The notes beneath the pieces are model-generated. The model saw only the letters and a program-made list of their open reading frames with translations. It was not told the origin of the DNA and made no database searches. Of a DNA stretch of 64,000 bases, positions 51,875 to 62,374 are shown one piece after another (position 1 is the stretch's first letter; the number at the start of each line of letters is the position of its first letter). The stretch is from positions 17,334,255 to 17,398,254 of the forward strand of contig OX328109.1 of NCBI GenBank assembly GCA_946811185.2. The letters are read 5' to 3'. Origin of the DNA: Hippopus hippopus (Eukaryota > Mollusca > Bivalvia > Cardiida > Cardiidae). Both the position numbers and the translations under genes were made by a program.

Positions 51875-52128
51875 CCATACTCTGTGAAAAGAGAGCTTAA
51901 TGCATCTGCAGACGGTATCGACTCAGGTCGGCCTGCGCATACTGACCTGAGTCGAAACTTTTTACTATAGGTCAATTTTCTGCATGTCAAAGGACCAGTC
52001 TACCTCACGATTCATTCGATTGTTAGACAAAATGGATTTTATGGATCCATAATTGTGTGATGACTTGCTTGGTATAATGCATCGCGGAAATGCGTCCAGC
52101 CCCTTTATGCCAAAGTATTGCTCAGATC
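51875..52128. repeat. Hp-C, complete
   Basis: GGGCCATACTCTGTGAAAAG to GCCAAAGTATTGCTCAG; the core is shortened to GGCCTGCGCATACTGACC. Confidence 0.85.
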
Positions 52129-52419
52129 AATAAGTCGAAACAAAAAAAAAATGCAGTTGCGAATTTTAGGTCATCTTTGCAGGGGGTTTCGAAGACGGAA
52201 AAAATCGACGGACGAAAGTGAGGTAGCGCCAGACGACGATAATTAACACCTGATAAGGCATTCCGTTTTGTAACTACGTTTATCCTAAGAGCTGAGGAAA
52301 TCAAAGATTTTATCCTTTTGTGTCGATGTAAGCTTTATTGCCTTTAGGCACAAACAGGTCATTACTTTACATAAACTTTCACTTAGCGCCATTTTGCCGG
52401 TTAGTTGTGCGACAGTCTT

Positions 52420-52690
52420 TGAGTCCTTTATCAAGCGGACTCTTGCCTTTACGATCCTGAGGAAACAGGCTTTTGGAAAAATTGCGGAAAAATAAAAAAG
52501 AAAAAGCTTGTAACCAGATCATCGTAGGAAAATAAGAAATGCAGGTCACCTGCATTTTCTCCTTTTTCCACGATGTCCTCAACCCTTACATAGAAAAATC
52601 CATCGGTTGCACTAAATTTATTTGTCATCTGCAAATATTTGTACTTTCAAGTTTCAAGATGGACATATTCAAAATTTTGTCGTCTGATGG
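52420..52690. repeat. Hp-A with disordered core
   Basis: Arm a GAGTCCTTTATCAAGCGGAC, two partial cores (AAAGCTTGTAACCAG and GAAATGCAGGTCACCTGC), arm b ending TTTTGTCGTCTGATGG. Confidence 0.72.
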
Positions 52691-52784
52691 ACTTAGTCAG
52701 CATTTTTTGTGTATACAACAAGACTATTTAACGTCAATGATGCAGTTTTCAACAACATCTAATTAGTATCACGGACACTATTTA

Positions 52785-52925
52785 CCTGTTCATGCAGTTC
52801 CTAAGTTTCGCTAGCACTAGTCCAAGGCTTTGCAGTGTTTTGCCCAATGAAACTCCAGCTGTGCCACCGCAACCGGCGATGATTGAACTCAGGCCCCTGG
52901 ACCTTTCACCTTAGGTACTTCAATC
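52785..52925 (-). repeat. SINE-3, reverse orientation
   Basis: CACTAGTCCAAGGCTTTGCA, TTTTGCCCAATGAAACTCC and box B in reverse (GATTGAACTCAGGC). Confidence 0.65.
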
Positions 52926-53094
52926 GAATCTCGAAAGGGTTCTGAATATTACCTTGATTCAAACTGGCAACTATCAAGACTGGTGCGTAACTGACAGACT
53001 TCGGGACACCAAGAAGCAATGCCGATTATCAGGCCTACTCACAGACGTATCTAGATTAACGTAACAAATGAAGATCTTAAAGGCTCGACCTAAC

Positions 53095-53210
53095 AAGCAA
53101 GTGGTATACGTGCAGGTCCAAGATAAGGCTGTATGTTCTATGCAATCTGATCTTGATCTATGCCGTCTGCAAGAGCCCGTTGTTTTCACCTATGGCCCTA
53201 AAAGTTTAAA
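53095..53210 (-). repeat. Hp-B, second subfamily, reverse
   Basis: GTTCTATGCAATCTGATCTT then GATCTATGCCGTCTGCAAG followed by TTTTCACCTATGGCCCTAAA, the complement of the 62984 left end. Confidence 0.72.
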
Positions 53211-53486
53211 CCCATTTGAACCGCACAAGATGATGTGTCAAAAATTAAAACCCGAATCGTTACGGTACTAACTGGCGTCAGTGTTTTAGGCCAACACTTT
53301 TTCCAAGAGTACAAAAGCAGTAAGGAGTATTTTATGTGCTAGAGTAAGTAGATTCTTCACACGTCAGATCGTAAAGCACTTGTTTACAATGGTTTTTAGT
53401 GTCTCCAATAATCAGAACAAATAGATAGGAGCTTGCCATGTGTCTAAGTGGGTTTCAAAAGACAGAGATAGTGTGAGGTATTTGTT

Positions 53487-53664
53487 TGAACTCTCTACCA
53501 CACAGTCCAGAGTTTTAACGACCCTGAAGAAGAAGGCTTTCAAAAAGCATTGTGGAAAAGGAAGAAAATGCTGGTTACCAACATTTTCTCTTTTTCATCA
53601 CAATGTATTCAAAAGGCTTCTTTTCTCAGGGTCGTTAAAGGATCAGATTGATTGGTTAGGGTTA
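53487..53664. repeat. Hp-A variant with arm a on both sides
   Basis: TTTTAACGACCCTGAAGAAG at left and CTTCTTTTCTCAGGGTCGTT at right, so the whole 178-bp unit is one palindrome and arm b is absent. Confidence 0.85.
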
Positions 53665-53743
53665 AAGATTTACGTGACAAAAAAAAGTAGGGCATTTACT
53701 CTACTCTTCTAGTAATATCGTTTAGATGTACTATAGCGTTTTT

Positions 53744-53971
53744 TACTCTTTATCAGACGACAAAGTTTTGAACTTGGCTAAATTGAAAGCACTTGCAGAC
53801 GACAAATTAAATGCGGCTCAAATGATGGTAAATTTTCTTTGAAAAGGTAAAACGTTTTGGGAAAAGGAGAAAATGCTGGTTACCAGCATTTTCTCCTTTT
53901 TCCCAACAACGTTTTCAGCTGGTCTTTTCCTCGATTTCGTTGATGATTGAGATTGTTTTGTAAAGAGTTAA
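53744..53971. repeat. Hp-A, arm b left
   Basis: ACTCTTTATCAGACGACAAA to TTTTGTAAAGAGTTAA; apex GCTGGTTACCAGC. Confidence 0.9.
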
Positions 53972-54037
53972 ATCTTTTCAAATATCGGTTAAAACATGCT
54001 TTTTGAATCAGTTATTGTGTCGTCAGCATTTTAGTCA

Positions 54038-54258
54038 ATCAACCTTTTTCCACACAATCCCGGGAGAAGCCTTTTGAAAACATTGTGGGAAAAGGAGAAG
54101 ATGCTGGTAACCAGCATTTTCTCCTTTTCCCATAATGTTTTCTACCCTATCTTAGACAGAAATTATTATTTGAACAACATTTACAATGTAATCTGCAAAT
54201 GCATTCAATTTGGTCAATTTGGTCAAGTCTAAAATTTTATCGGTTGGTAAAAAGTTAA
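54038..54258. repeat. Hp-A, arm a left
   Basis: CAACCTTTTTCCACACAATC to GGTTGGTAAAAAGTTAA; arm a is about 18 nt short, the core is perfect, and arm b has a TTTGGTCAA duplication. Confidence 0.9.
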
Positions 54259-55004
54259 CGCTAAGCTTTTGTTAAACTAATGTTCACTATCGGGAGGATG
54301 ATAGATTAAGATCAGCATTCACGTCTGTGTTTTCTGACTTCGGTTCACACTTTTTCATAACCGATCTAATGTTTAAGCTTTCTCTTTTTCAGACAACATA
54401 TATTTCGCCTCATTATCTTCTGAAGCCAAAATCAGACCCTTCTGTAATGCTAAAGTAAATACCAAAAGTTAGTAGATCTACATTTCAGTCTACTCGTATT
54501 TGTGATTGTATATCATGTGAATTTTTACGGGCCATAGGCCTAGATACATTACCAAATCATTAAATTGAACTGAATCGAATTGAATTTAATAATACTTAGT
54601 TTCTAACTTAACAATGATTGGTTCCATAAGTATACTGTGTTGCAAGTGAAAGGCGGAACCAGAGTCACAGAATTTCTAACTATCGATTGGTGTAAGCTTG
54701 CGCTGTCATGAAATAGTTCCAAAATCAATCTCAAACATTTGCTTTCGGGGTTAGTGTATTTCGAAACTGTTTTCGTTTTATCAACCTCTAATTCATTCTC
54801 AAGCAAGCACAGAACGAGAAATGGGGCCCAAACGTGCTGGCCAATAAAAGCATGTCGTAATGTTTAGGGAAAGCTGGAAAATATGGAGCTAAAATGTATA
54901 AAACCTAAGGTCTTAATGGTTTAACCTTTAAACTGATGTAATATAAAACGAAGATTCCAGAAAATAATAAAAAACAAAATATTTCGATTTTGTAATGCTT
55001 TTCA

Positions 55005-55050
55005 CTGGTACAGTGTAGGTCAAAGATCAGACTGCACGTTCTCATTAACA
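55005..55050. repeat. Hp-B fragment
   Basis: ACAGTGTAGGTCAAAGATCA and GACTGCACGTTC only. Confidence 0.55.
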
Positions 55051-55119
55051 TGCACAAATTTACTTATGCAATTAAAGATTACATACGGCGTTGAAACTGT
55101 GACCAGAAAATGCTAGTTT

Positions 55120-55235
55120 GATTCAAAAGTCACCGTGCGGGTCACGTGAGAGTATCCTTAGACAAGGGCAGTAGTTACCCAAGAGCTAGCATTGGTGAAA
55201 TCCAACGAAGACTTCAATAATTGACCTGTCATGGT
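55120..55235 (+). repeat. SINE-3 remnant
   Basis: CCTTAGACAAGGGCAGTAGT and GCTAGCATTGGTGAAATCC keep the SINE-3 body; head decayed. Confidence 0.5.
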
Positions 55236-55261
55236 ATGAGCGTATCATAATTTGAATACTA

Positions 55262-55462
55262 TAACCTTTTAGCACACAAGTCGAAGTTTGAAGGACCCCA
55301 AGGAAAAGAATGTTTGAAAACTTTGTTGGAAAAGGAGAAAATGCTGGCTACCATGTTTTCTACCCTATTATAGACAAAAACATCATTTGAGCCACATTTA
55401 AATTATCGTCTGCAAATAATTTCAATTTGGACAAGCCTAAAATTGTGTCCTTTAGTAGAGTT
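55262..55462. repeat. Hp-A, right core deleted
   Basis: ATAACCTTTTAGCACACAAG; left core to GCTGGCTACCATG, which jumps to TTTTCTACCC. Confidence 0.8.
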
Positions 55463-55603
55463 GAGATGAAGCTTTTCAAACAGACTGGTTTTCTTTACTT
55501 TTATAATTGCGTAAATCATCCAGGCTCACTACCGAGAGTAAATTGTCAATCAACGATTTCGGAGTTGATTGATAAATGTTGTAAGCGACATGCATCGTTT
55601 GGC

Positions 55604-55833
55604 TTAAACTTTTACCAACGACAAAATTTAAGGACTGTCCAGATTCAAAGCATTTGCAGACGACAGTGTAAACTAGGTCGGAATGATGAGATTCGTTTTC
55701 AAAATGGTGGAGACATTGTGGGAAACGAAGAAAATGCTGGTAGCCAGCATTTTCTCCTTTCCCCACAGTGTTTTCAGATTACTTTTTTCTTCCAGGGTTG
55801 TTTATTTACGGAATTGCTTGGTAAAGGGCTGAA
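55604..55833. repeat. Hp-A, arm b left
   Basis: TTAAACTTTTACCAACGACA to GCTTGGTAAAGGGCTGA; core apex GCTGGTAGCCAGC. Confidence 0.87.
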
Positions 55834-56039
55834 ACTCCACCCCTTTAACAAATTTCCGGTTTGAGTCTGTAAAAAAAAACATCATTGTAAAATAATAGGC
55901 AGTCAACATGAATTCATGCATAAGTACATTGATACACTATAAAAAAAAATTGTATCAGAAGGAGAAATTGTTCCTTTTGCCATAATGTATTCATGAATTG
56001 TCTGGTGGTGGATGTAAAATGGTCTGTTAAAGTTGACGT

Positions 56040-56232
56040 GTTAACCTTTTGCCAGACGACTTGTCCAAATCAGAAGCACTTGCGGAAGACAAATTAGATG
56101 TGACTCAAATGAAGGAATTCGTCTTTGAAGGGAGAAGAAAACACTGTGGGAAAATAGAGAAAATGATGGCTACGATCTTTTTGTCCTTTTCTTCTGTTCT
56201 TTCAAAAGTCTATTTGCACAGGATCGTTAAAC
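56040..56232. repeat. Hp-A, arm b left, core decayed
   Basis: TTAACCTTTTGCCAGACGAC; core AGAAAATGATGGCTACGATC cannot fold well. Confidence 0.78.
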
Positions 56233-56237
56233 ATACA

Positions 56238-56575
56238 TCTCCACTCGTTTTCATCCAGTTTTTTAACCGTTTTTTTTTATCTTTATTTTATGAAACTATA
56301 ATCACTCTTGTATTTTAAGCCAAATATTGCCCCTGATGGTTGCAAGGTTGCACAGATTACGGCAGATAGAAAATGCATTTCATTTTATTGCGGCTAGCCA
56401 TAGACATAACCACAGTTTCCTGTTTAAATAGAAGACAATCCCTACAGTTTCTTCACCCTATACACCTTATATTTTTTAATCTACGTTTACACAGCTGACT
56501 AGATCATAACACCGTCAAGTTTTAACAGCGTTTGTTTACTCTCTGGCTGTAAAGATGTCTCTTTAAAACCGGGGA
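56238..56575. repeat. Duplicated segment, copy 1
   Basis: CCTGATGGTTGCAAGGTTGC, GATAGAAAATGCATTTCATT and TTTTAACAGCGTTTG recur in the same order at 60952-61275. No ORF, TIR or tRNA-like head. Confidence 0.85.
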
Positions 56576-56705
56576 ATGTTTGATAAAGGGAGGTAAGGGT
56601 CTTTTCTGTTTTAAAACTTCTAGAACCTAAAACTTTTCTTGAACGCCTGAAGCCTTATAATGTCAATTAAATGAAATTGTCGCTCTCAGTCAATACAAAA
56701 TCCCA

Positions 56706-56860
56706 GAAAGTCGTGCGTGTCTCAGTGATGAAGGTGAGGGATTTCGTACCTTGAGGTCTTGAGTTCGATCCTCACTCAAGGCGCTAAGTTTTTCGTTAGA
56801 GCGTCCTTGGACAGAACACTCCAGAGCCCTTTCCTAATGTTGGTGAAACGGACACCGACC
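56706..56860 (+). repeat. SINE-3
   Basis: Head CGTGCGTGTCTCAGTGATGA, box B GAGTTCGATCC, then CAGAGCCCTTTCCTAATG. Confidence 0.8.
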
Positions 56861-56904
56861 GAACGATTTATTGGTCAATCGATCGATTGATTGATTTCGT
56901 AATT

Positions 56905-57100
56905 TAGTTTCTTTAGCGCTGTCCAAATCCAGAGCATTTGCAGACGACAAATCAAATGTGAATGAATTAGAGGATATGTAAGGGAAGAAAACGCTGTAAG
57001 AAAATGTTGGTTACCAGCATTTTCTCCTTTTCCAACAATGTTTTTAAAATCCTTCTCCGTCATGGTCGTCAAAAATCGGGATTGTGCGGCAAAAAGTTAA
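56905..57100. repeat. Hp-A, left core missing
   Basis: CTGTCCAAATCCAGAGCATT through AAATGTTGGTTACCAGC to GTGCGGCAAAAAGTTAA. Its TTAA is shared with the next copy. Confidence 0.8.
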
Positions 57101-57634
57101 AGTCCCTTACCTCACGAAAATATTTTAGACTCTCCCATATATAGGCCTATAGCATTTGCAGAAGTTGATTGTATGGTGTTTAACGCTGTTTTCAACATTA
57201 TTTCAGTTAAATCTCGTCGGCCAGTGCACCTATTCATGCTTTTCATGCTTTTCTGGAGTTTCTTTCACCATTACTCTGCACAATATTCTTTCCAAGCCAC
57301 TGGCTGCTTTCCCACACGTCATCGAAACAATGATCAGCGGTGACAGAGGAATGAATCCTGTCTCAGTGACTTTCATAAATCCTCGAAAGGGAATTGGTCG
57401 AGCCAGGGATCGAAATAGCGATCATCTGTTCTCAAGTCCTATACGCTACCGACTGAGCTACCAGGGTTTGTCAGCATTTGCAGAAGAACTGAAAAAAAAA
57501 GCCAAATAAATAGGATTGGTCTTAGGGTAGAAAACACTGTAGGAACAAAAGGATAAGCTGAATACTAGCATAGTCTCCTTTTTCCGTAATGTTATCAAAA
57601 CTTTGTTTGTTTGATTATTTGGTAAAAGGATTAA
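57097..57634. repeat. Hp-A, arm b left, split by SINE-1
   Basis: TTAAAGTCCCTTACCTCACG to TTTGGTAAAAGGATTAA, with the SINE at 57165-57472 in arm b. Confidence 0.82.
57165..57472 (-). repeat. SINE-1 with 14-bp target duplication
   Basis: AGCATTTGCAGAAG flanks it at 57151-57164 and 57473-57486. Tail TTGATTGTATGGTGTTTAAC at left, head in reverse (ATACGCTACCGACTGAGC) at right. 308 bp, full length. Confidence 0.94.
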
Positions 57635-57875
57635 TTAAGCACCACATGTAACTACCGCCAATCGAAGGAATTGCATATCAATAAATGAATCTCATTTTAC
57701 CGCATAGTTCATTACAAAAGTCCACCGTCACCACTCCCCATCTATAGGACAAAATCTGCAGCCTCATTAGATATTTACAAAAGATCAAAGTAATTACTTG
57801 AATGCGGTAGAAATCACTGAACTTGTTCTTTTTTTTTCATTACCTTGCCACTGCTCGCTTTATTTCATTAGAAAA

Positions 57876-58104
57876 AAAAACCCTTTCCAAAAAGACAAAT
57901 TTTAAAACCTTCGAAATTGAAGACATCTGCTGAAGACAATTTCAGCGTATATACAAATAAGTTAAGTTCTTTAATTAGATAGAAAACATTGTGGGAAAAG
58001 GAGAAAATGCTGGCTTCCAGCATTTTCTTCTTTTCCTACAATGTTTACTGGGTCTCATTTTCTTCAGGGTTGTTAGAATAGGGGTTTATTTGGTAAAGAG
58101 TTAA
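57876..58104. repeat. Hp-A, arm b left
   Basis: ACCCTTTCCAAAAAGACAAA to TTTGGTAAAGAGTTAA; apex GCTGGCTTCCAGC. Confidence 0.9.
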
Positions 58105-58167
58105 TATTGAAATAGTCTTATCAGTCTGCAGTGTTTATATTTTTATCCTTCGTTATCATGGGGCTCT

Positions 58168-58410
58168 ACTTCCCAGCTTTGCCAATTTCTTTGCGAGGAC
58201 TGATGATGGTCACTGTGAAAGAATTCATTTCTTTCTCTCCACTTCAAACATCGAACGACTTTATTTATGAAAGAAAGCAGCCAGTAGCTTGGGAAGAATA
58301 TTGTGAAAAGTATTGGTTTAAGTAACTTCAGGAAAGAATCGATAGGTGCATTGGCCGCCGCGATATAACTGAAATAATGTTAAAAACGACAGTAAACACC
58401 ATACAAACAA
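58168..58410 (+). repeat. SINE-1, head truncated
   Basis: Starts near GCTTTGCCAATTTCTTTGCG; body GCAGCCAGTAGCTTGGGAAG; tail ACAGTAAACACCATACAAAC. Confidence 0.82.
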
Positions 58411-59443
58411 ATTTAATATGCTTCCAGAAAAATTGCTTTTTGTTTTGTTTTGGCGATTATTCTTGTGAATTTTGTATTCGAAATTTCATTTTGTGATGAA
58501 AACAAGATACGTTTGAGAAACACTATGTCCCTTGAATGGTAGCAAATCATGAAAGCTTAGCAAGTATGATTGTCCATAAGGTTAAGATTGTTCATTAAAT
58601 TCCTTGAACTCAAGCCATATACCAAATGTTTCAATGTAATCATAGATACTCAAGTAATTTGACGGAATTCAAGGAGTTTCAAATTTTCATGATTTCAAAA
58701 ATCCATAACTCTTTCGAACAGCATTGGGTTTTGACCGTTATTATTAACCGAACACAACCGACATCTTATTGATATAAAGACACATACTAGATTTGGACTG
58801 AGTCTTCTCATAAACATTGGTGTTACTTTTCAACGGAAACAAAGTTTGGTTTGCAGACAAATACATAGACTATTGGTCAAAAGTACGAACGCAGGAACAA
58901 AACCATGCAATATTCCACCAGTGTTCAAGATCGGGGTTATAAAAATAGAATCGAGAGCAACTATAGCAATACGTAAATCGGCAGGTCGGTTGGCTCTCAT
59001 CCTAACAACTTTTCACAAATTTTTTACAAAACGACAACATTTTAGACTTCTGTAAGCGGAAGCGATTTGAACAAAACATATAGAAGTCCCTCAAATAATT
59101 TGATTTGCCTTTGGAATAGTTGTACAAAGCTACTTTTCAAATGACAACCGTTACTTCAAATTTCAAAATGAAATAAACGTTTACTCAATTTAACGCTGCC
59201 TGATACGATTCGTCCAGCCATGGTTTGCTAACATGTAACCTATGCAACAGTCGTTTACAAAGAAAAGCCTAACTGGATTGGGAAAAAACCCAGATATTTC
59301 ATGTTGATAAGTCTGTGGTAAAACCCTGCACAAATCCTGGTTTCCCCAAAATCTATATTTGGAAACTGTTCTCTCAGATGTGCAGTAAAACAATGGTATT
59401 TGTAAAAACTATTTTTCCCGTTTGAAATAATTGAATTTTACAG

Positions 59444-59633
59444 AAATATGGAGCGAAAAACAGGCTAGATTTTTCCACAGAAGTATTGTTTATATGTTCA
59501 TTTTCTCCACTGCTACTTTATTAGCGGCAGTGGTAGTTTACACATCGCGTATTAATATTTATCCTGTACAGGATAGTGATGCGTCATTGCAAACAGGTCG
59601 AATGTTTGAAGAATATGACTTGCGCAAACAAAG
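59444..59633 (+). CDS. Exon-like segment encoding a possible signal anchor
   Basis: Bounded by acceptor TTGAATTTTACAG and donor GTGAAA, open in one frame throughout. It encodes ARFFHRSIVYMFIFSTATLL then AAVVVYTSRINIYPVQDSD and ends MFEEYDLRKQR. The hydrophobic run flanked by basic residues looks like a type II signal anchor; ATG 59494 could be a start if this is a first coding exon. No partner exon was found in the window, so it would belong to a gene continuing to the right, or be a remnant. It lies outside the recognised repeats. Confidence 0.3.
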
Positions 59634-59685
59634 GTGAAAAAAGTAACACAATGACACTTTGAATTCCTTAGGGAATAATTAAAAC

Positions 59686-59795
59686 ACTATGAAAAACAAC
59701 TCTAATGTTCAATATTTCGGCTATTGAACTAACTAACTCTTGAAAAAGGCAATAGCCGAAATATTGAACACTACAGTGTTGTTTTTCACAGTGAA
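59686..59795. repeat. Inverted repeat
   Basis: GTTCAATATTTCGGCTATTG and CAATAGCCGAAATATTGAAC pair, extending outward through AAAAACAAC / GTTGTTTTT. Arms about 44 nt, loop about 25 nt. Confidence 0.88.
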
Positions 59796-60172
59796 AAAAG
59801 TAACGTTTGCTCACGTAGGTCAGACTCCACAAAATATGAAGTCAGCTCAGTTTAAGATGCTTTCTCTCAGGTCCGTGCTATTGTTGTTTTGAATTTGTGT
59901 GATTCACGGGCTCAAGGATTATATGAGATTATCATTTGACTTGTGTCAGCAAGCAAGATTACAAATAAAACTTATTTGCGGTGCATCTAAAATAATCATA
60001 TTCATGAGATGGTAAATATTTGAACTTTATCCCCAAAAGCGGAGACGGCATTTAAGTTGCAACCATATTATACTAGCAGTCCTCGAAAAAGGACGAATTA
60101 TCTGACAAAGCCACGGAAGAGTTAATTTTACAACATTCAATTTTTTTGTTTTTCTCTGAGACTCTATATTAG

Positions 60173-60368
60173 AGCCATGCTACAGCAAAAGGGAGTTTAA
60201 TGCATCTTCGTGATGAATTATACCGAGCAAGTCAGCACATTATTATGGATCCACAAATCCATTTTGTCCAAAATGCATCATGGGGTCGACTGGTCCTTGG
60301 ACATGTAGAAATTTATAAACAGCAAAAAGTTTCGATTCATAAAGGCCCCTTTTCACAGAGCTTGGCTT
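60173..60368. repeat. Hp-C lacking its core palindrome
   Basis: GAGCCATGCTACAGCAAAAG to CACAGAGCTTGGCTTC. Both outer arms remain, while the GCGCAGG core is cleanly missing. Confidence 0.82.
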
Positions 60369-60891
60369 CATTGTTTTTTTTTTTTTTTTTCTTTTATTAG
60401 AATACGGGTTATCAAGTCTAAACAATTATAACCATTGAAATTTTGATACAATCATTTGATGATATTCGATCTGGGTATCGAAATGCCAAAAAATCAATCA
60501 GTCAGTCATTTCCTTTCAATCTACCAGGAAAAAAATCCGCCTAGAGAGGTCAAGGCCGTTCAGCTATCACAAACGACGCAAACAGCAGTCGCCAATACGA
60601 TGAAGACTCGCAAGTTTAAAGAACCATAAAACTAATAATTGGACAAACGGATAAAACAACACTCGGGATTCCTTTTCTATGAATGTATGAGTACAAACAA
60701 ATGTTTTCACGAGACTATGTCAATATTTGTAAAAGAAATCAGTTAACAAAGCCTCTAAGTGCTTCACAACGACTGGAATTGATTAGCAATCCATTATGGC
60801 TGAAGTAGGTTAGTGGTGGCTGCAGTTGCAAGCTTTCTGGTCACACTTGCCTATCTTAGCGTGTCTGTCAAATTTCTCTGAATCTTTTAGA

Positions 60892-60955
60892 GTATTTAAC
60901 AGACGACAAGTTTTAGATTAGTCCATATTGGAAGCATCTGCAGACAACATATTAA
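60892..60955. repeat. Hp-A arm b fragment
   Basis: GTATTTAACAGACGACAAGT through GCATCTGCAGACAACATAT, directly before duplicated segment copy 2. Confidence 0.7.
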
Positions 60956-61275
60956 CTATACATCTGTTCTCATTTACGTTATGACACTTGAATCATTCTT
61001 GTATCTTCATGCCAAATGTTACCCCTGACGGTTGCAACGTTGCACAGATTACTACCGATAGAAAATGCATTTCATTTTGTGGAGGCCATCAAAAAAATCA
61101 CTTTTGTCGTTTCCGGTTTTAAATCGAAGACAAATCCGTTGAGTTTCTTTATCCCTTACATCATATACATGTATGTTCGTAATTTGTCTATGTTTACGCA
61201 GCTGACTAAATTCTGAAGCATTCAAGTTTTAACAGCGTTTTTTCTCTCTCTGGCTGTAAGGATGTATCTTTAAAT
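60952..61275. repeat. Duplicated segment, copy 2
   Basis: CCTGACGGTTGCAACGTTGC, GATAGAAAATGCATTTCATT, TTTTAACAGCGTTTT, in the order of copy 1. Diverged by substitutions and short gaps. Confidence 0.85.
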
Positions 61276-61367
61276 GTATGTTAGTCGATGGGATTTGTGA
61301 AAGCCTTAATTGTTCAAACGCAAGAGGGTTCAAGCCCTAACTTCCAATTCTTCGTATATTTCAATAA

Positions 61368-61588
61368 CCGTGAAGCCAGACGACAATTTTTAGACCAGTC
61401 CAAAACAAAAGCATTCGCAGGCGGCATGGAAACAAACAAACAAAACAAAAATGGGGTTTGTCTATGAAAGGGCTGAAAACTTCGCTGGAAAAGGAGAAAA
61501 TGCTGGTTACCAGCATTTTCTCCTTTTCACACAAAGTTTTCAAAAGCTGTCTTCCCCAGGTTGATAATACGCGGGATGTGTTTATTAA
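61368..61588. repeat. Hp-A, arm b left
   Basis: AACCGTGAAGCCAGACGACA to GATGTGTTTATTAAATG; core perfect over GGAAAAGGAGAAAATGCTGG and its complement. Confidence 0.87.
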
Positions 61589-61727
61589 ATGATTTTTTTT
61601 TTCAGAATTTTATGATCATATTACACAAAATCTCTATTTCCTAGAATGCCTTTTGTCCACAACCAACGATATATTTCATTACTTTTTTATAAATCGGCAC
61701 GATTGTCAGATCTTTTTTATACATTTG

Positions 61728-61972
61728 TGCGCCGTTTTTCAACGCTGTTTCAATTATATCGCGATGGCCCGTACACCTATACATGCTTTCCTAGATTTTC
61801 TTTTTACCAGTTCCAACATATTATTCTTCCCTATGCAATGGCTGCCTTCCCACATAAGCATCGTTGAAGCAATGATCCGCAGTGAGAGAGGAATGAATCC
61901 TGTAGCAATGACTATGTCACCAATCCTCGGAAAGAAATTACCCGAGGTGGAGATTCGAACTAGAGACTCCCC
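61728..61972 (-). repeat. SINE-1, reverse orientation
   Basis: Tail GCCGTTTTTCAACGCTGTTT at left; head region GAGATTCGAACTAGAGACTC (box B in reverse) at right, truncated before box A. Confidence 0.85.
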
Positions 61973-61975
61973 GGT

Positions 61976-62205
61976 TTTACTCTTTACCACACAATCCCGA
62001 GTTTTAACGACCCTGAAAGAGAAGGTTTTTGAAAACATCGTGGGTAAAGGAGAAAATGCTGCTCACCAGCATTTTCTCCTTAACCCATAGTATTTTCTTC
62101 CCTATCAAAAAAAGAGATCACCACTCATTCTACGTTTGAATTTTTGTTTACAAATGCCTTCAATTTTGATTAGTCAAACCTTTGTCGTTTGGTAAAGAGT
62201 TTAAA
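61976..62205. repeat. Hp-A, arm a left
   Basis: TTTACTCTTTACCACACAAT to GTTTGGTAAAGAGTTTAA; apex GCTGCTCACCAGC. Confidence 0.9.
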
Positions 62206-62374
62206 GCTCTGCATATTACCGATGAGCAACCGGGCGAGGCAGTATTGCAAAAATTTGCCCTTATGAAAAATCTATAGACACTCTCATGTCCTTTGAGAAT
62301 AGAACAGAAAAATATCAGTCTTTTCGTTCATGCAGACTGATCTTGATCTGCACAGTTTGATATCCGATAAATTA

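Noticed and set aside
573..62090. Many small ORFs on both strands with peptides like ENIVGKGENAGYQHFLLF or KTLWEKEKMLVTSIFSFS
   Set aside because: They are translations of the Hp-A hairpin core, which is open on both strands because it is palindromic. They do not share starts, ends or neighbours and are not genes.
61653..62090. 145-codon plus-strand frame
   Set aside because: It consists of SINE-1 in reverse followed by Hp-A; repeat-derived.
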